Assembly (NCBI GenBank): GCA_945873095.1
Contig: CAMCBU010000006.1
Coordinates: forward strand, 1 to 64,000
Origin: Klebsiella pneumoniae
GTDB taxonomy: Bacteria > Pseudomonadota > Gammaproteobacteria > Steroidobacterales > Steroidobacteraceae
Direction: 5' to 3'
Length of the DNA: 64,000 bases
Of this stretch, positions 37,188 to 47,208 are shown piece by piece; position 1 is the first letter of the stretch; every line of letters starts with the position of its first letter. Below the pieces are notes generated by a model, which had not been told where the DNA came from, did not search any database, and saw nothing but the letters and a program-made list of their open reading frames with translations. The position numbers were made by a program, and so were the translations under genes.

Positions 37188-38968
37188 ATGCCGTCCAACT
37201 TGCGGTCCCGACTCTCGACCCTGAAGTTACTTCCGGTCGTCGCCTTGAGTCTGCTCACGATGCCTATGGGTATGACAGCCGAGCCCGCCTCGCCGTCCCT
37301 GTCGGCTTTGTTCGAGCGCACTTGGGAGGCGGAACTCGCGGCCGATCCGCAAAGCGCGACCTATCTCGGCGACACCCGTTACAACGACCGCTGGACCGAC
37401 CTGTCGATCGCCGCGATCGAGCAGCGGGTAGCCGCGGATCGCGCCACCCTCGAGTCACTCAAAGCGATTCCGCGGGACACCCTCACACCCGCCGAGCAGC
37501 TCGATTACGATCTTTTCGAACGCGAGTACCGGCAGCGCCTGGCCACCGCACCGTTCAAGCCGTGGCTTTATCGCATCGATCATCAAGGCGGCATCCAGAC
37601 GCTGTCGGAAATCACCGAGCTGCTGCCCTTCCAGTCGGTCAAGGACTACGAAGATTGGATTGCGCGCCTCAACGGGATCGGCACGCTCATCGATCAACAC
37701 ATCGCGCTGCTCGATCTCGCCGTTCGCGAGGGGCGCACGCAACCGCGCGTGATCATGCAAAGAATTCCGGCACAGCTCGCCTTGCAAAACGTGTCCAAGC
37801 CCGAGGACAGCCCGTTCTATGCGCCTTTCGGTCGCTTCCCAGACCATCTCGATCCCGCTAGCCGGGCACGCCTGAAGGCCGCCGGTCTGCGCGCCATCGA
37901 GACCGTCGTGCTGCCCGCCTATCGGCGTTTCACGACGGCATTCGAGCAACGCTACCTACCGGCCACACGTGACAGCGTCGGCATCTCGGCGACCCCCGCG
38001 GGTGCCGATTTCTACCGCGAACGCATCGCCTATCACACCACGAGCAGCGCGCTGACCGCGGAGGAAATTCACGCCATCGGCCTGTCCGAAGTTGCACGGA
38101 TTCGCAGCGAGATGCTCGCGATCAAAGATCGCGTCGGCTTCAAAGGTAGCTTGCAAGAGTTTTTCGTCTTCCTGCGTACCGACCCACAGTTCTATCACCC
38201 GACACCGGAAGCCTTGTTCGAGGCCTATCAAGCCGTCTCGAAGCGGATCGACCCTGGTCTCGTCAGACTCTTTGGCAAACTGCCACGCACTCCCTATGGT
38301 GTGCGCGCGATCCCTCGCACCAGCGCGCCGAACACCACCACCGCCTATTACCAGCCGCCGGCAGCCGATGGCACGCGACCGGGCTTTTACTACGTCAATC
38401 TGTATCGCCCCGAGGTGCGTCCCAAATACGAAATGGAAGTCTTGTCGGTGCACGAGGCGGTACCAGGACATCACTTGCAGATTGCGCTCGCCATGGAACA
38501 GGCGTCGATGCCGCAGTTCCGTCGTAACGCCGGCTACACGGCCTACGTCGAAGGCTGGGCGCTCTACTCCGAGAGCCTCGGGGAAGAGCTCGGTCTCTAC
38601 CAAGACCCTTACTCGAAGTTCGGGCAATTGACCTATGACATGTGGCGTGCCGTACGACTCGTGGTTGACACTGGGCTGCATTCGAAAGGCTGGAGTCGCG
38701 AACAGGCGATCGAGTTTTTCAAGAACAACGCGGCCAAGACCGAAGCCGACATCATCAATGAAATCGATCGCTACATCGCCTGGCCGGGCCAGGCACTGGC
38801 CTACAAAATTGGACAGCTGCGCATCCAGTCGCTGCGGCGCGAAGCTGAGCGGCAGCTTGGTGATCGTTTCGACATCCGCGCCTTTCATGATGTGGTGCTC
38901 GAGACCGGGGCCGTGCCACTCGATGTCATGGAGGGTAAAGTGCGCGCTTGGATAACGAGGCAGGCACG

Positions 38969-38972
<4 letters not shown>
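37188..38972 (+). CDS. DUF885 family zinc peptidase-like protein (exported)
   Basis: Probable periplasmic metallopeptidase of the DUF885 family (M32/M3-like fold). It has a signal peptide ([20 protein letters not shown]). The zinc motif [12 protein letters not shown] is near residue 425, and a downstream Glu ligand region is [10 protein letters not shown]. 594 residues, full length. The family contains uncharacterised bacterial lipoproteins and exported proteins; no lipobox is seen here. Its stop overlaps the ispG start (ATGA). It diverges from the glycine riboswitch operon. Confidence 0.87.
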
Positions 38973-40188
<1,216 letters not shown>

Positions 40189-40192
<4 letters not shown>

Positions 40193-40542
40193 GTCGTGAC
40201 GAGTCGCAAAAAAATTCCTTGGCCGCCAAGAGATGCCTGCCCTGTGAAGGTGGCGTTCCGGCGCTCAGTCGCCCCGAGTGTGAGCGCCTGCTTGCACAAC
40301 TCGCATCGGATTGGCGTCTGTCGCCCGATGGTACGGAGCTGCAACGCGAGCTCGTGTTCAAGGATTTCTTTCGCACCATGAGCTTCGTCAACGCGCTGGC
40401 CCATGTCGCCAATGCCGAAGATCATCATCCGGATCTCGCCATCGGCTACAACTATTGCCGCATCCGCTACACCACCCATGCGATTGGTGGGCTATCGGAA
40501 AACGATTTCATCTGCGCCGCCAAAATCGACGCGCTAGGCTGA
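40189..40542 (+). CDS. phhB: 4a-hydroxytetrahydrobiopterin dehydratase (pterin-4a-carbinolamine dehydratase)
   Basis: Recycles the pterin cofactor of aromatic amino-acid hydroxylases. The active-site block [20 protein letters not shown] carries the catalytic His pair, preceded by [15 protein letters not shown]. 117 residues, with a slightly long N-terminus containing LPCEGG. ATG overlaps the ispG stop. No phenylalanine hydroxylase gene (phhA) is nearby, so the role here could be a different one. Confidence 0.9.
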
Positions 40543-40578
40543 CCGCCTGCGATCGCCCTGTATCGACGCCAACCTCGG

Positions 40579-41844
40579 CTAGGCGCTGCGCCTCGCAAAG
40601 CGCGGCAGTTCACCCTCGAGCCCGAGCGCTCGCAGCGCAAACGGTCGACGTAGCGTTGCATTGCGTCCAATCAGACTCATCCCGCGCTCGGCCAGCGCAC
40701 CGATCGCCCCGCCGCCAAACGCGAGGTAGCGGTTGATGCCATCCAACGCGAAACTCATCAGTTCATTCTCACTCTTGCGCCAACGCTCGTAGCGGCGTAA
40801 CGCAAGACTGGCACCCGGTGATTCACCGCGCGCGATCGCCCACTCGATCACCTCGGCCAAACTCGCTGCGTCGAGCAAACCGAGATTCACGCCCTGCCCC
40901 GCCAAGGGGTGGATGATGTGCGCCGCATCGCCGATCAAGGCGCAGCGCTCGCGCGTGTAGCGCTCGGCATTGACGCGACGCAGCGGAAAGCTGCGACGCT
41001 CGCTAGCGAGTCGCAAGTCACCGAGCACGCGATCACTCGCTTCGGTCACGGCTCGATTGAATTCATCGTCACTCGCGGCCAGCAAGCCCTCCGCTTTCGC
41101 GCGCGGCAACGACCACACCAACGAACACTCGCAGGTGGCCAGTGGCAGCAAAGCGAGCGTTCCATCACCCAGAAATCGCTGCCACGCCGTGTTTTCATGC
41201 GGAGCCTCGCACGCGAGATTGGCGACGATCGCCAGCTGCCCGTAATCCTGCGACTCGATACCGAGTCCGGCCATGCGGCGCACCATCGAACGCGCGCCAT
41301 CTGCACCGATGACCAAGCGAGTCGTTACCGATTCAGTCGCCGTCCGGAGCGCCACGGCATCGGGCAAAAAATTCAACCGCTGCACGGACTCTTCCCGCAG
41401 CACACCGCCTGCCGCCTCGAACGCAGCGAGTGCGGCGCGCTGCAAAGCGCCGTTACCGACGATGTACCCGAGATTGGGTTCGGCCAGCTCCGCCGCCTCG
41501 AAACGCAAACTGCCGTCACCGCGCGGCGGAGCGCTCGCGGGCCAGACGTGCATGCGCTCGTAGGCCGACAACGCCCGAGGTTGCGCGGCTAGTGCCGACC
41601 AGACACCGGCATGCTGCAAGATGCGCTCGCTCGCTCGCGAGATCGCGAACACGCGCAGATCCGCGAGGTCCTGCGCGGGTGGCGTCGGCCACTCGCGCGA
41701 AGGAACGTCGCGCTCGAGCAGCAAAACGCGGCCGGCACGACAAAGCCCGGCGCGCAGCAGCAGCGCACCTTGCGCCGCACCGACGGGACCGCCGCCCACG
41801 ATGGCGACATCGAAATCCGTCTCGCCAGCGATGCCCGCACTCAC
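40579..41844 (-). CDS. ubiI: UbiI-like FAD-dependent ubiquinone hydroxylase
   Basis: Class A flavin monooxygenase of the UbiH/UbiF/UbiI group, probably hydroxylating the ubiquinone ring at C5. N-terminal FAD motif FDVAIVGGGPVGAAQGALLL, mid motif VIGADGARSMVRRMAG and the GD motif CALIGDAAHIIHPLAGQGVNLGL are present. GTG 41844 overlaps the ubiH stop (GTGA); the track start inside ubiH is a shadow. 421 residues. The assignment to UbiI rather than UbiF rests on position after pepP-ubiH (E. coli order) and on the presence of coq7 in the window, which covers the C6 step. Confidence 0.8.
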   Translation of the reverse strand: MSAGIAGETDFDVAIVGGGPVGAAQGALLLRAGLCRAGRVLLLERDVPSREWPTPPAQDLADLRVFAISRASERILQHAGVWSALAAQPRALSAYERMHVWPASAPPRGDGSLRFEAAELAEPNLGYIVGNGALQRAALAAFEAAGGVLREESVQRLNFLPDAVALRTATESVTTRLVIGADGARSMVRRMAGLGIESQDYGQLAIVANLACEAPHENTAWQRFLGDGTLALLPLATCECSLVWSLPRAKAEGLLAASDDEFNRAVTEASDRVLGDLRLASERRSFPLRRVNAERYTRERCALIGDAAHIIHPLAGQGVNLGLLDAASLAEVIEWAIARGESPGASLALRRYERWRKSENELMSFALDGINRYLAFGGGAIGALAERGMSLIGRNATLRRPFALRALGLEGELPRFARRSA

Positions 41845-43079
41845 AGCGGCAAGCCGCGCGCGAGGCGCGGGGTACGACCCGCGAACCCCCAACTCAAGCG
41901 CGACATCGCCTGTTTCGCTGTGGGCGACAGATCGAACAACCATAAACCGACATCACGCATCAAAGGCACACCGGGACGCTGATCGCCGAAGAGTTTCACG
42001 AGTCGATCGGTGAAGTCGATGATGCCGTCGCGATCGGCGCTGCGTCGCCGCGCGAACTCGGCGAGCAGTGTTGCCGAGCCCACATCGACACCGCACCCAT
42101 CGCGCCTCGCATCGGTCAGCGCACCCATCAATATCTCAGCGAGCGTCACCGCATCGCGCAGACCCAAATTGAAGCCTTGACCGGCGACCGGGTGCAACGC
42201 TTGCGCGGCGTTACCGATGAGCACGCAGCGATCGGCCGTGACCGCAGCCGAACGGGTCAAGCGCAGCGGGTACGCCTGCCGCCGACCGACGCGCAGCAAA
42301 CGACCGATACGCCAACCGAAGGCCGACTGCAGGCGCGCGAGGTAATCGGCATCCGAGAGGGCGAGAACTTCCTCGGCCGCACTCGGCGACAACGTCCACA
42401 CGATCCCATAGTGCCCATCGTACAAGGGCAATACCGCGAACGGCCCCGACGGCGTGAAACGCTCGTACGCCGTGCCATCGGCAGGTCTCGAGCTGGCGAC
42501 GTGCGCCACGATCGCGACCTGCTGATAATCCTCGACGTTCGCCTCAAGCCGAGCCGCGCTGCGGACCAAAGAATTCGCCCCATCGGCCGCCACCACGAGT
42601 CGCGCCCGCAGTGGCCGCTCGCTAGGCTCGGTGTGAAGTACGACTCCCTCGTCGTCAAAGGCCACCGCGGTACAGCGGGCCGGCATGCGGCGCTCGAGAC
42701 TCGCCTGCTCCGCGAGTGCCGCAGTCAAAACGCGCCCCATCGCGCGATTGGTGATGACGTATCCAAACGCGTCGATGTCGTGCTCGCGCGAATCGAGTCG
42801 GGCGAAACCGGCACGACCTGCATCCGAGACGTGGATTTCCCGAATCGGCGCGGCCTCGGTGGCCATCGCAGACCAGACACCGAGTGACTCGAACACCCGT
42901 CGTGTGCCATTGCCGAGTGCGGTGGTCCGATCATCGAAACTCGGTTGGGCGGTGGCATCGGGTGCCACGCCCTCGATCAGCGCGATGCGCAAATCGGTCG
43001 GCCGCAGCGCGAGTGCCAAACTCGCACCGACGAGCCCACCGCCCACGATCGCCAGATCGACCTCGAGGTGCTCGCTCAC
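41841..43079 (-). CDS. ubiH: 2-octaprenyl-6-methoxyphenol hydroxylase UbiH
   Basis: FAD monooxygenase that hydroxylates C1 of the ubiquinone precursor. FAD motif DLAIVGGGLVGASLALAL, the UbiH-typical SFDDRTTALGNGT, VVAADGANSLVR and CVLIGNAAQALHPVAGQGFNLGL are seen. Two GTG starts are possible: 43100 (track) and 43079; I prefer 43079 because GTGAGGA lies about eight bases upstream. About 412 residues. It lies between pepP and ubiI as in E. coli, overlapping ubiI by four bases. Confidence 0.9.
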   Translation of the reverse strand: MSEHLEVDLAIVGGGLVGASLALALRPTDLRIALIEGVAPDATAQPSFDDRTTALGNGTRRVFESLGVWSAMATEAAPIREIHVSDAGRAGFARLDSREHDIDAFGYVITNRAMGRVLTAALAEQASLERRMPARCTAVAFDDEGVVLHTEPSERPLRARLVVAADGANSLVRSAARLEANVEDYQQVAIVAHVASSRPADGTAYERFTPSGPFAVLPLYDGHYGIVWTLSPSAAEEVLALSDADYLARLQSAFGWRIGRLLRVGRRQAYPLRLTRSAAVTADRCVLIGNAAQALHPVAGQGFNLGLRDAVTLAEILMGALTDARRDGCGVDVGSATLLAEFARRRSADRDGIIDFTDRLVKLFGDQRPGVPLMRDVGLWLFDLSPTAKQAMSRLSWGFAGRTPRLARGLPL

Positions 43080-43103
43080 TGCATGATCCTCACGCCGCAC
43101 TCA

Positions 43104-44462
43104 TCACGCTGCACTCATCAGGGCTTCGATCTCCGCGACAGCCTTGGGCACGCTCGCGGTGAGCACCTCGGGCTCATCCGCCGTGACGAGCACATCATCT
43201 TCGATGCGGATACCCAGGCCGCGAAATTCCGGCGGTACGCCGCGGGTCCCGGGCGCGACATAAAGCCCAGGCTCAATCGTCAGCACCATGCCAGGTTCGA
43301 GCAGGCGCCAAGCATCGCCGATTTTGTAATCGCCTACGTCGTGCACGTCCATGCCGAGCCAGTGCCCGGTTCGATGCATATAAAACCGCCGATACTCCTG
43401 CGACTTGATCAACGCAGGGAGACGACCCTTGAGCAGACCCAGTTTCACCATGCCGGCGGTCAACACCTCGACGGCGACCTCGTGCGGGCGGTTCCAGTCG
43501 TTACCGACGCGCACCGCGTCGATCGCCGCGAGGTTCGCCTCGAGCACCACCTCGTAAGCGGCGCGCTGGGCATCCGTGTAGCGCCCGTTCACTGGAAAGG
43601 TGCGCGTGATGTCGGAAGCGTAAGTCTGATATTCGCAACCCGCATCGATCAGCAACAGCTCGCCATCGTTCAAGACGGACTCGTTTTCGCGGTAGTGCAG
43701 GATGCAAGCATTGGCGCCACCGCCCACGATGGGCAGGTAGGAGAGATCCGCGCGCCATCTCGCAAACTCGTGGCGCAGTTCGGCCTCGAGCTCGTACTCG
43801 TAACAGCCGGGCCGACAAAACCGCATGGCGCGCACATGCGCAGCGGCGGCGATCCGCGCCGCCTCTCGCATGCGTTCGATTTCGCCACGGCTCTTGAAGA
43901 GTCGCATCTCGTTGAGCACGTGTTCGAGCGCCACCATCTCATGCGGCGCATGACGCCCTTGCTTGGCCTCGGCACGCAGACGATTCACCCAACCGACGAC
44001 CCGCTGGTCGAACTCGCGATCGTGCCCCACCGAGTAGTAGAGCTTGGCTCGATCCTCGAGCAAGCCCGGGAGAATCTCGTCGATGTCGCTGATGGGGAAA
44101 GCATCTGCGGCGCCGTATTCGCGCCGCGCACCGACTGGGCCTGCGCGCCGCCCGTCCCACGTTTCGCGCGCCGGATCTCGATCGCGCACGAACAGGAGAT
44201 AGTCCCCCTGCGGACGGCCCGGTATCAACACTGCCACCGACTCGGGCTCATCGAAGCCCGTCAGGTAGTGGAAATAACTGTCCTGACGGTAAGCGAATTC
44301 GACATCGTTGTTGCGCATCGGCACGGGTGCCGCCGCGACGATCGCGATGGCGTCGCGACCCATCGTCTTCATGAACTGACGGCGACGGCGTGCGAACTCG
44401 TCCCGCCCGAGTGGCGGTAGAGCACCCGTCGGGCCGAGTTTAGTGGAGCGAGACCGGACCAT
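43104..44462 (-). CDS. pepP: Xaa-Pro aminopeptidase PepP
   Basis: Removes N-terminal residues preceding proline; a dinuclear manganese peptidase of the M24B family. The N-terminal domain contains FAYRQDSYFHYLTGFDEPES. The catalytic domain has LLIDAGCEYQTYASDITRTFPVNG (metal Asp pair), HRTGHWLGMDVHDVG (His) and MVLTIEPGLY / GLGIRIEDDVLVT (Glu pair). ATG 44462 gives 452 residues and overlaps the ygfB end by 23 bases; the longer track start is inside ygfB. Order ygfB-pepP-ubiH-ubiI is as in E. coli. Confidence 0.95.
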   Translation of the reverse strand: MVRSRSTKLGPTGALPPLGRDEFARRRRQFMKTMGRDAIAIVAAAPVPMRNNDVEFAYRQDSYFHYLTGFDEPESVAVLIPGRPQGDYLLFVRDRDPARETWDGRRAGPVGARREYGAADAFPISDIDEILPGLLEDRAKLYYSVGHDREFDQRVVGWVNRLRAEAKQGRHAPHEMVALEHVLNEMRLFKSRGEIERMREAARIAAAAHVRAMRFCRPGCYEYELEAELRHEFARWRADLSYLPIVGGGANACILHYRENESVLNDGELLLIDAGCEYQTYASDITRTFPVNGRYTDAQRAAYEVVLEANLAAIDAVRVGNDWNRPHEVAVEVLTAGMVKLGLLKGRLPALIKSQEYRRFYMHRTGHWLGMDVHDVGDYKIGDAWRLLEPGMVLTIEPGLYVAPGTRGVPPEFRGLGIRIEDDVLVTADEPEVLTASVPKAVAEIEALMSAA

Positions 44463-45009
44463 CAGGTGCACTGCCTCCGGTGGTCGCATCGCGAAACGGC
44501 GCAAGCTCGTCGAACAACAACTGCACGCCGACCCGCACGAACTCGATGAGCTCCGCGAGCGCCTCTTCGTTGCTATCGGCCGACTCTGCCTCATCGACAC
44601 TCAGCTGCGTGATCGCGGTGAGATCTCGAACCAATTCGCCCACCTCGGGCGAGAGCGCGTCGATGTCGGGTATCGGTGTGGAACCGAGGCCGTACAGGAA
44701 ACCCTGACACCACTCACCCAAGGCCGCTGCGCGCTCAGCGAGCGGGCGGTCATCATCGGGTAGCAGCATGACGAACTCCATCTGTCCGTTACCGAGCACG
44801 TGTCGCGTCCATTCGAAAACCGCATACAGATCGCCTTCGGCGCCACCGGCGACACCTTCGGGGAACACTTCGCGCAGCCAGTCTTGCAGAGCGACGCCGT
44901 TGCTTGCGCAGAGCGTGCCGGTCAACGTGCCGTGTGCTTCGGGCAGATCGGTCAGGGCCCGCGATTCATCGAGTCGGCTCTCGATCGTTCGGTAATCAGG
45001 GTGGCTCAT
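44440..45009 (-). CDS. ygfB: UPF0149 family protein YgfB
   Basis: All-helical protein of the UPF0149 (YecA/YgfB) family; the biochemical role is unclear, though YgfB has been linked to regulation in Pseudomonas. Characteristic blocks: LPEAHGTLTGTLCA near residue 23, ALGEWCQGFLYGLG near 95 and ADSNEEALAELIEFVRVGVQLLFDEL near the end. ATG 45009 gives 189 residues; the track start adds sequence upstream of the divergent gene. It heads the pepP-ubiH-ubiI run and diverges from the zapA pair with a 58-base gap. Confidence 0.92.
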   Translation of the reverse strand: MSHPDYRTIESRLDESRALTDLPEAHGTLTGTLCASNGVALQDWLREVFPEGVAGGAEGDLYAVFEWTRHVLGNGQMEFVMLLPDDDRPLAERAAALGEWCQGFLYGLGSTPIPDIDALSPEVGELVRDLTAITQLSVDEAESADSNEEALAELIEFVRVGVQLLFDELAPFRDATTGGSAPDGPVSLH

Positions 45010-45067
45010 ATTGAGATTATGCCCTCCGCCCGTGGACACCGGTAATCGCAGGCCTATAATTTTGCCT

Positions 45068-45307
45068 ATGCAAGCCACTGCAACCGAAACGGCCGCCGGC
45101 CTCGACGCCGAAATCAAACGCCTCGAGAAACAACTCGACGAGGTGCTCTCGCTGCTCGGTGCTCTGCGCGAGGAAAATCGCGCACTGCGCCAACGGCAGG
45201 ATCACTTGGCCACCGAGCGGGCTAACCTGTTACAGAAAAACGAAGCCGTGCGTACGCGCGTCGAGGCGATGATCGGTCGCCTGAAGACCTTGGAGCACGG
45301 CGCATGA
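45068..45307 (+). CDS. ZapB-like coiled-coil protein (TIGR02449 type)
   Basis: A 79-residue protein that is almost wholly coiled coil: LDAEIKRLEKQLDEVLSLLGAL, ENRALRQRQDHL, and AMIGRLKTLEHGA at the end. Its position immediately before zapA with an ATGA overlap matches the small TIGR02449 proteins of this locus, thought to be cell-division related; it also resembles ZapB. Start ATG 45068 excludes the track's upstream extension. Function is inferred from context only. Confidence 0.85.
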   Translation: MQATATETAAGLDAEIKRLEKQLDEVLSLLGALREENRALRQRQDHLATERANLLQKNEAVRTRVEAMIGRLKTLEHGA

Positions 45308-45627
45308 GCGGCACCGAAAAAGAGTCCGCTCGGGTCAGCGTTCGCATTCTCGAGAAGGAATTTCTCGTCGCCTGCCCGATGGAGGAGCGATCCGCCCTGC
45401 TCGATTCAGCCGAATACCTCAACCAGCGAATGCGCGAGATCCGCGACAGCGGCAAAGTGGTGGGTTACGACCGCATCGCCGTCATCGCGGCTCTGAATCT
45501 CGCCAACGATCTGCTGCGGCTGCAAGCGAAGGAACAACGCAGCGAGACCGAAGCTGCATCCAAGCTACGAGTCATGCGCGAACGGATCGGCACAGCGCTC
45601 GAGCGCGATCGACAACTCGAGCTCTGA
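45304..45627 (+). CDS. zapA: Cell division protein ZapA
   Basis: Binds and bundles FtsZ at the division site. The N-terminal VSVRILEKEFLVACPMEERSALLDSAEYLNQRM matches the ZapA head. The IAVIAALNLANDLLRLQ helix followed by an acidic/basic coil is the dimer/tetramer region. 107 residues is typical. Coupled by ATGA to the coiled-coil gene and followed by 6S RNA, the conserved gammaproteobacterial order. Confidence 0.93.
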   Translation: MSGTEKESARVSVRILEKEFLVACPMEERSALLDSAEYLNQRMREIRDSGKVVGYDRIAVIAALNLANDLLRLQAKEQRSETEAASKLRVMRERIGTALERDRQLEL

Positions 45628-45654
45628 CGAGCGCGCCTCTTTGGTGTACCCTTT

Positions 45655-45856
45655 CGGCGGCGTCACCTGCCGTGTTCGATAGTGAATCGGGTTACCTCTC
45701 GACCCTAAGTTTGAACGCCCAGGGGCATCAAGGCTTGCTGTCAGCATTGTGCATGTCCGCCTCGAGCGGAAAGCCTTACCTGACGTAGTCCGCCCCACTT
45801 GTTGCTCTGTGTCGAGAGCAACGGTTCACACCGGCACTGGCGGGTGACGTCTGCGA
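45655..45856 (+). ncRNA. ssrS: 6S RNA
   Basis: Small RNA that mimics an open promoter and sequesters sigma-70 RNA polymerase in stationary phase. It occupies the 242-base gap between zapA and the 5-formyl-THF cyclo-ligase gene, its standard place. The ends pair: CGTCACCTGCC (45661-45671) with GGCGGGTGACG (45839-45849), an 11-bp closing stem with one G-U pair that can extend further. A roughly 200-base rod with interrupted internal pairing is expected. The exact ends are estimates; the primary sequence is diverged from E. coli, as is normal for 6S RNA. Confidence 0.85.
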
Positions 45857-45869
45857 TTTTCTCGAGGGA

Positions 45870-46487
45870 GTGTTCGATTTGAGCGACTGCGTGCCGCTCG
45901 CCGCTCGGGCGGCTTTGCGACGGGAACTGCGGCGGCGTCGAGCCTCGCTGTCGCAGTCGGAACGCGCAGCGGCGCACCGCCAAGTCGCACGGCACCTCGC
46001 GAGACTCGGCCGGCTCCGACCGGGCTTGCGTGTCGGCATCTACCTGCCCATCGGCGGTGAGTTCGATACGACGCCACTGCTTGAACTCTTGCGCCGACGC
46101 CGTTGTGTCGCCTACCTCCCTCGCATCACCACCGCGCGCGCGCAGCGGATGACGTTCGCGCGAGTGACGCCGAATCTTCGGCGAAATCGGCACGGTATCC
46201 TCGAGCCGAAGGGGCACACCCACACACCCGCACAAGACCTAGATCTGATCTTGCTGCCCTTGGTGGGATTCGATGCACACGGCCACCGCTTGGGCAGCGG
46301 TGCAGGCTATTACGACCGTGCGCTGTGTTTTCGTCGCCGACGAAGCTACTGGCGCGGGCCCACACTCATCGGCATCGCTTACGAATGCCAACGAGTCGCT
46401 GCACTCGCAGCAAGACCCACCGACATTCCGCTCGATGCGGTCATCACCGAACGTGGAATCGCATTCTTCATCGGAGAAATTACATGA
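45870..46487 (+). CDS. fau: 5-formyltetrahydrofolate cyclo-ligase
   Basis: Converts 5-formyl-THF to 5,10-methenyl-THF with ATP, returning stored folate to use. Motifs: ARAALRRELRRRRASLSQSER at the start, GIYLPIGGEFDTTPL and the signature DLILLPLVGFDAHGHRLGSGAGYYDR. 205 residues from GTG 45870. A TTG at 45879 is a serious alternative start because GAGGGAG lies eight bases before it. It follows 6S RNA as in E. coli and overlaps the EVE gene by four bases. Confidence 0.92.
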   Translation: MFDLSDCVPLAARAALRRELRRRRASLSQSERAAAHRQVARHLARLGRLRPGLRVGIYLPIGGEFDTTPLLELLRRRRCVAYLPRITTARAQRMTFARVTPNLRRNRHGILEPKGHTHTPAQDLDLILLPLVGFDAHGHRLGSGAGYYDRALCFRRRRSYWRGPTLIGIAYECQRVAALAARPTDIPLDAVITERGIAFFIGEIT

Positions 46488-46948
46488 AGTATTGGCTGAT
46501 GAAGTCTGAACCGTCGACATTCAGCATCGACGATCTTGCCAGCGCACCCCGCCGGACGACCTGCTGGGACGGCGTGCGCAACTACCAGGTGCGAAACATG
46601 CTGCGCGACGAGATGGTCGTCGGCGATCTCGCCTTCATGTACCACTCGAGTTGCGACGAGCCGGGCATCGTCGGCGTGATTGAAATCGCGAAGCCGGGTT
46701 ATCCCGATCACACCGCCTTCGATCGCAAGCACGAGCACTACGATGCGGCGTCGCAGCCCGAAGCGCCGCGTTGGTACATGGTCGACGTGCGCTTGAAACA
46801 GCGTTTTTCTCGAGTGATTTCGCTCGATGAGCTGCGTCGTCACGAGTCGAAACAACTGCGCGAGATGTTGCTCTTGAAGCGCGGCAATCGTCTTTCGATC
46901 ACACCCGTCGATGCATCGCACTGGAAGTTCATCCTGTCGCTGCAGTGA
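46484..46948 (+). CDS. EVE (PUA-like) domain protein
   Basis: A 154-residue stand-alone EVE domain, a PUA-related fold thought to recognise modified bases. Typical features: MKYWLMKSEPSTFSIDDL at the start, WDGVRNYQVRNMLRDEM (the conserved W.GVRNYQARN block), LAFMYHSSC, GIVGVIEIA and RWYMVDVRLKQRF. Coupled to fau by ATGA, a frequent pairing in gammaproteobacteria. Function in the cell is unknown. Confidence 0.92.
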   Translation: MKYWLMKSEPSTFSIDDLASAPRRTTCWDGVRNYQVRNMLRDEMVVGDLAFMYHSSCDEPGIVGVIEIAKPGYPDHTAFDRKHEHYDAASQPEAPRWYMVDVRLKQRFSRVISLDELRRHESKQLREMLLLKRGNRLSITPVDASHWKFILSLQ

Positions 46949-46966
46949 GCAGCGCTGACCGCTTGC

Positions 46967-46994
46967 TTGTTTTTTGCAATCGCGTGTATATACT
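46967..46994 (+). promoter_or_regulatory. Promoter of the lysine-rich mini-gene
   Basis: TTGTTT (46967-46972) and TATACT (46989-46994) are spaced 16 bases in an AT-richer stretch just after the EVE gene. Transcription would start near 47001, about 28 bases before the mini-gene ATG. Together with the terminator at 47157 it defines a transcript of roughly 190 bases. Confidence 0.65.
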
Positions 46995-47028
46995 CGCTCT
47001 CGGACTAACCCGTAACTGGAGAAATACA

Positions 47029-47097
47029 ATGGCTAAGGCCAAAAAGAAAGCTAAGGCGAAAGCTAAGGCTAAGAAGAAGGTCGCCAAGAAGAAGTAA
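47029..47097 (+). CDS. 22-residue lysine/alanine-rich peptide
   Basis: Too short for the ORF track. ATG 47029 is preceded by GGAGA at good spacing and the frame ends at TAA 47095-47097. The product is 22 residues, 13 of them Lys and 7 Ala apart from Met and one Val, with repeated AKAK/AKKK blocks like a histone H1 tail. Own promoter, ribosome site and downstream terminator argue that it is expressed. It may be a real nucleic-acid-binding mini-protein, or a leader peptide for rpiA. Right after the stop, AGACTC-TTCGT-GAGTCT forms a hairpin. I do not recognise a named family. Confidence 0.6.
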   Translation: MAKAKKKAKAKAKAKKKVAKKK

Positions 47098-47156
47098 GAC
47101 TCTTCGTGAGTCTCGGCGAGTGGGATGAGAATCGCATTCGCTGTCTTCTGAAAGAC

Positions 47157-47192
47157 AAGAAGGTGCCCGCGCAAGCGGGCATCTTCTTTTTT
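47157..47192 (+). terminator. Strong intrinsic terminator between mini-gene and rpiA
   Basis: AAGAAGGTGCCCGC and GCGGGCATCTTCTT form a 14-bp stem (one G-U pair) around a GCAA tetraloop, followed by a T run ending TTTTTT. It ends 16 bases before the rpiA ATG. A second hairpin, TGTCTT-CTGA-AAGACA (47142-47157), abuts its 5' arm, and CTTCT at 47145-47149 could pair with AGAAG of that arm. Confidence 0.93.
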
Positions 47193-47208
47193 GCCCGAGG
47201 AAAATCGC

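Noticed and set aside
36803-37321. N-terminal extension of gcvT through the riboswitch
   Set aside because: The sequence is a structured RNA with terminator; GcvT starts at [11 protein letters not shown].
42945-44420. 491-residue ORF antisense to pepP
   Set aside because: Shadow of pepP, whose metal ligands are all present.
45011-45067. Upstream extension of the coiled-coil gene before zapA
   Set aside because: It overlaps the divergent ygfB promoter region; the ATG at 45068 gives the conserved length.
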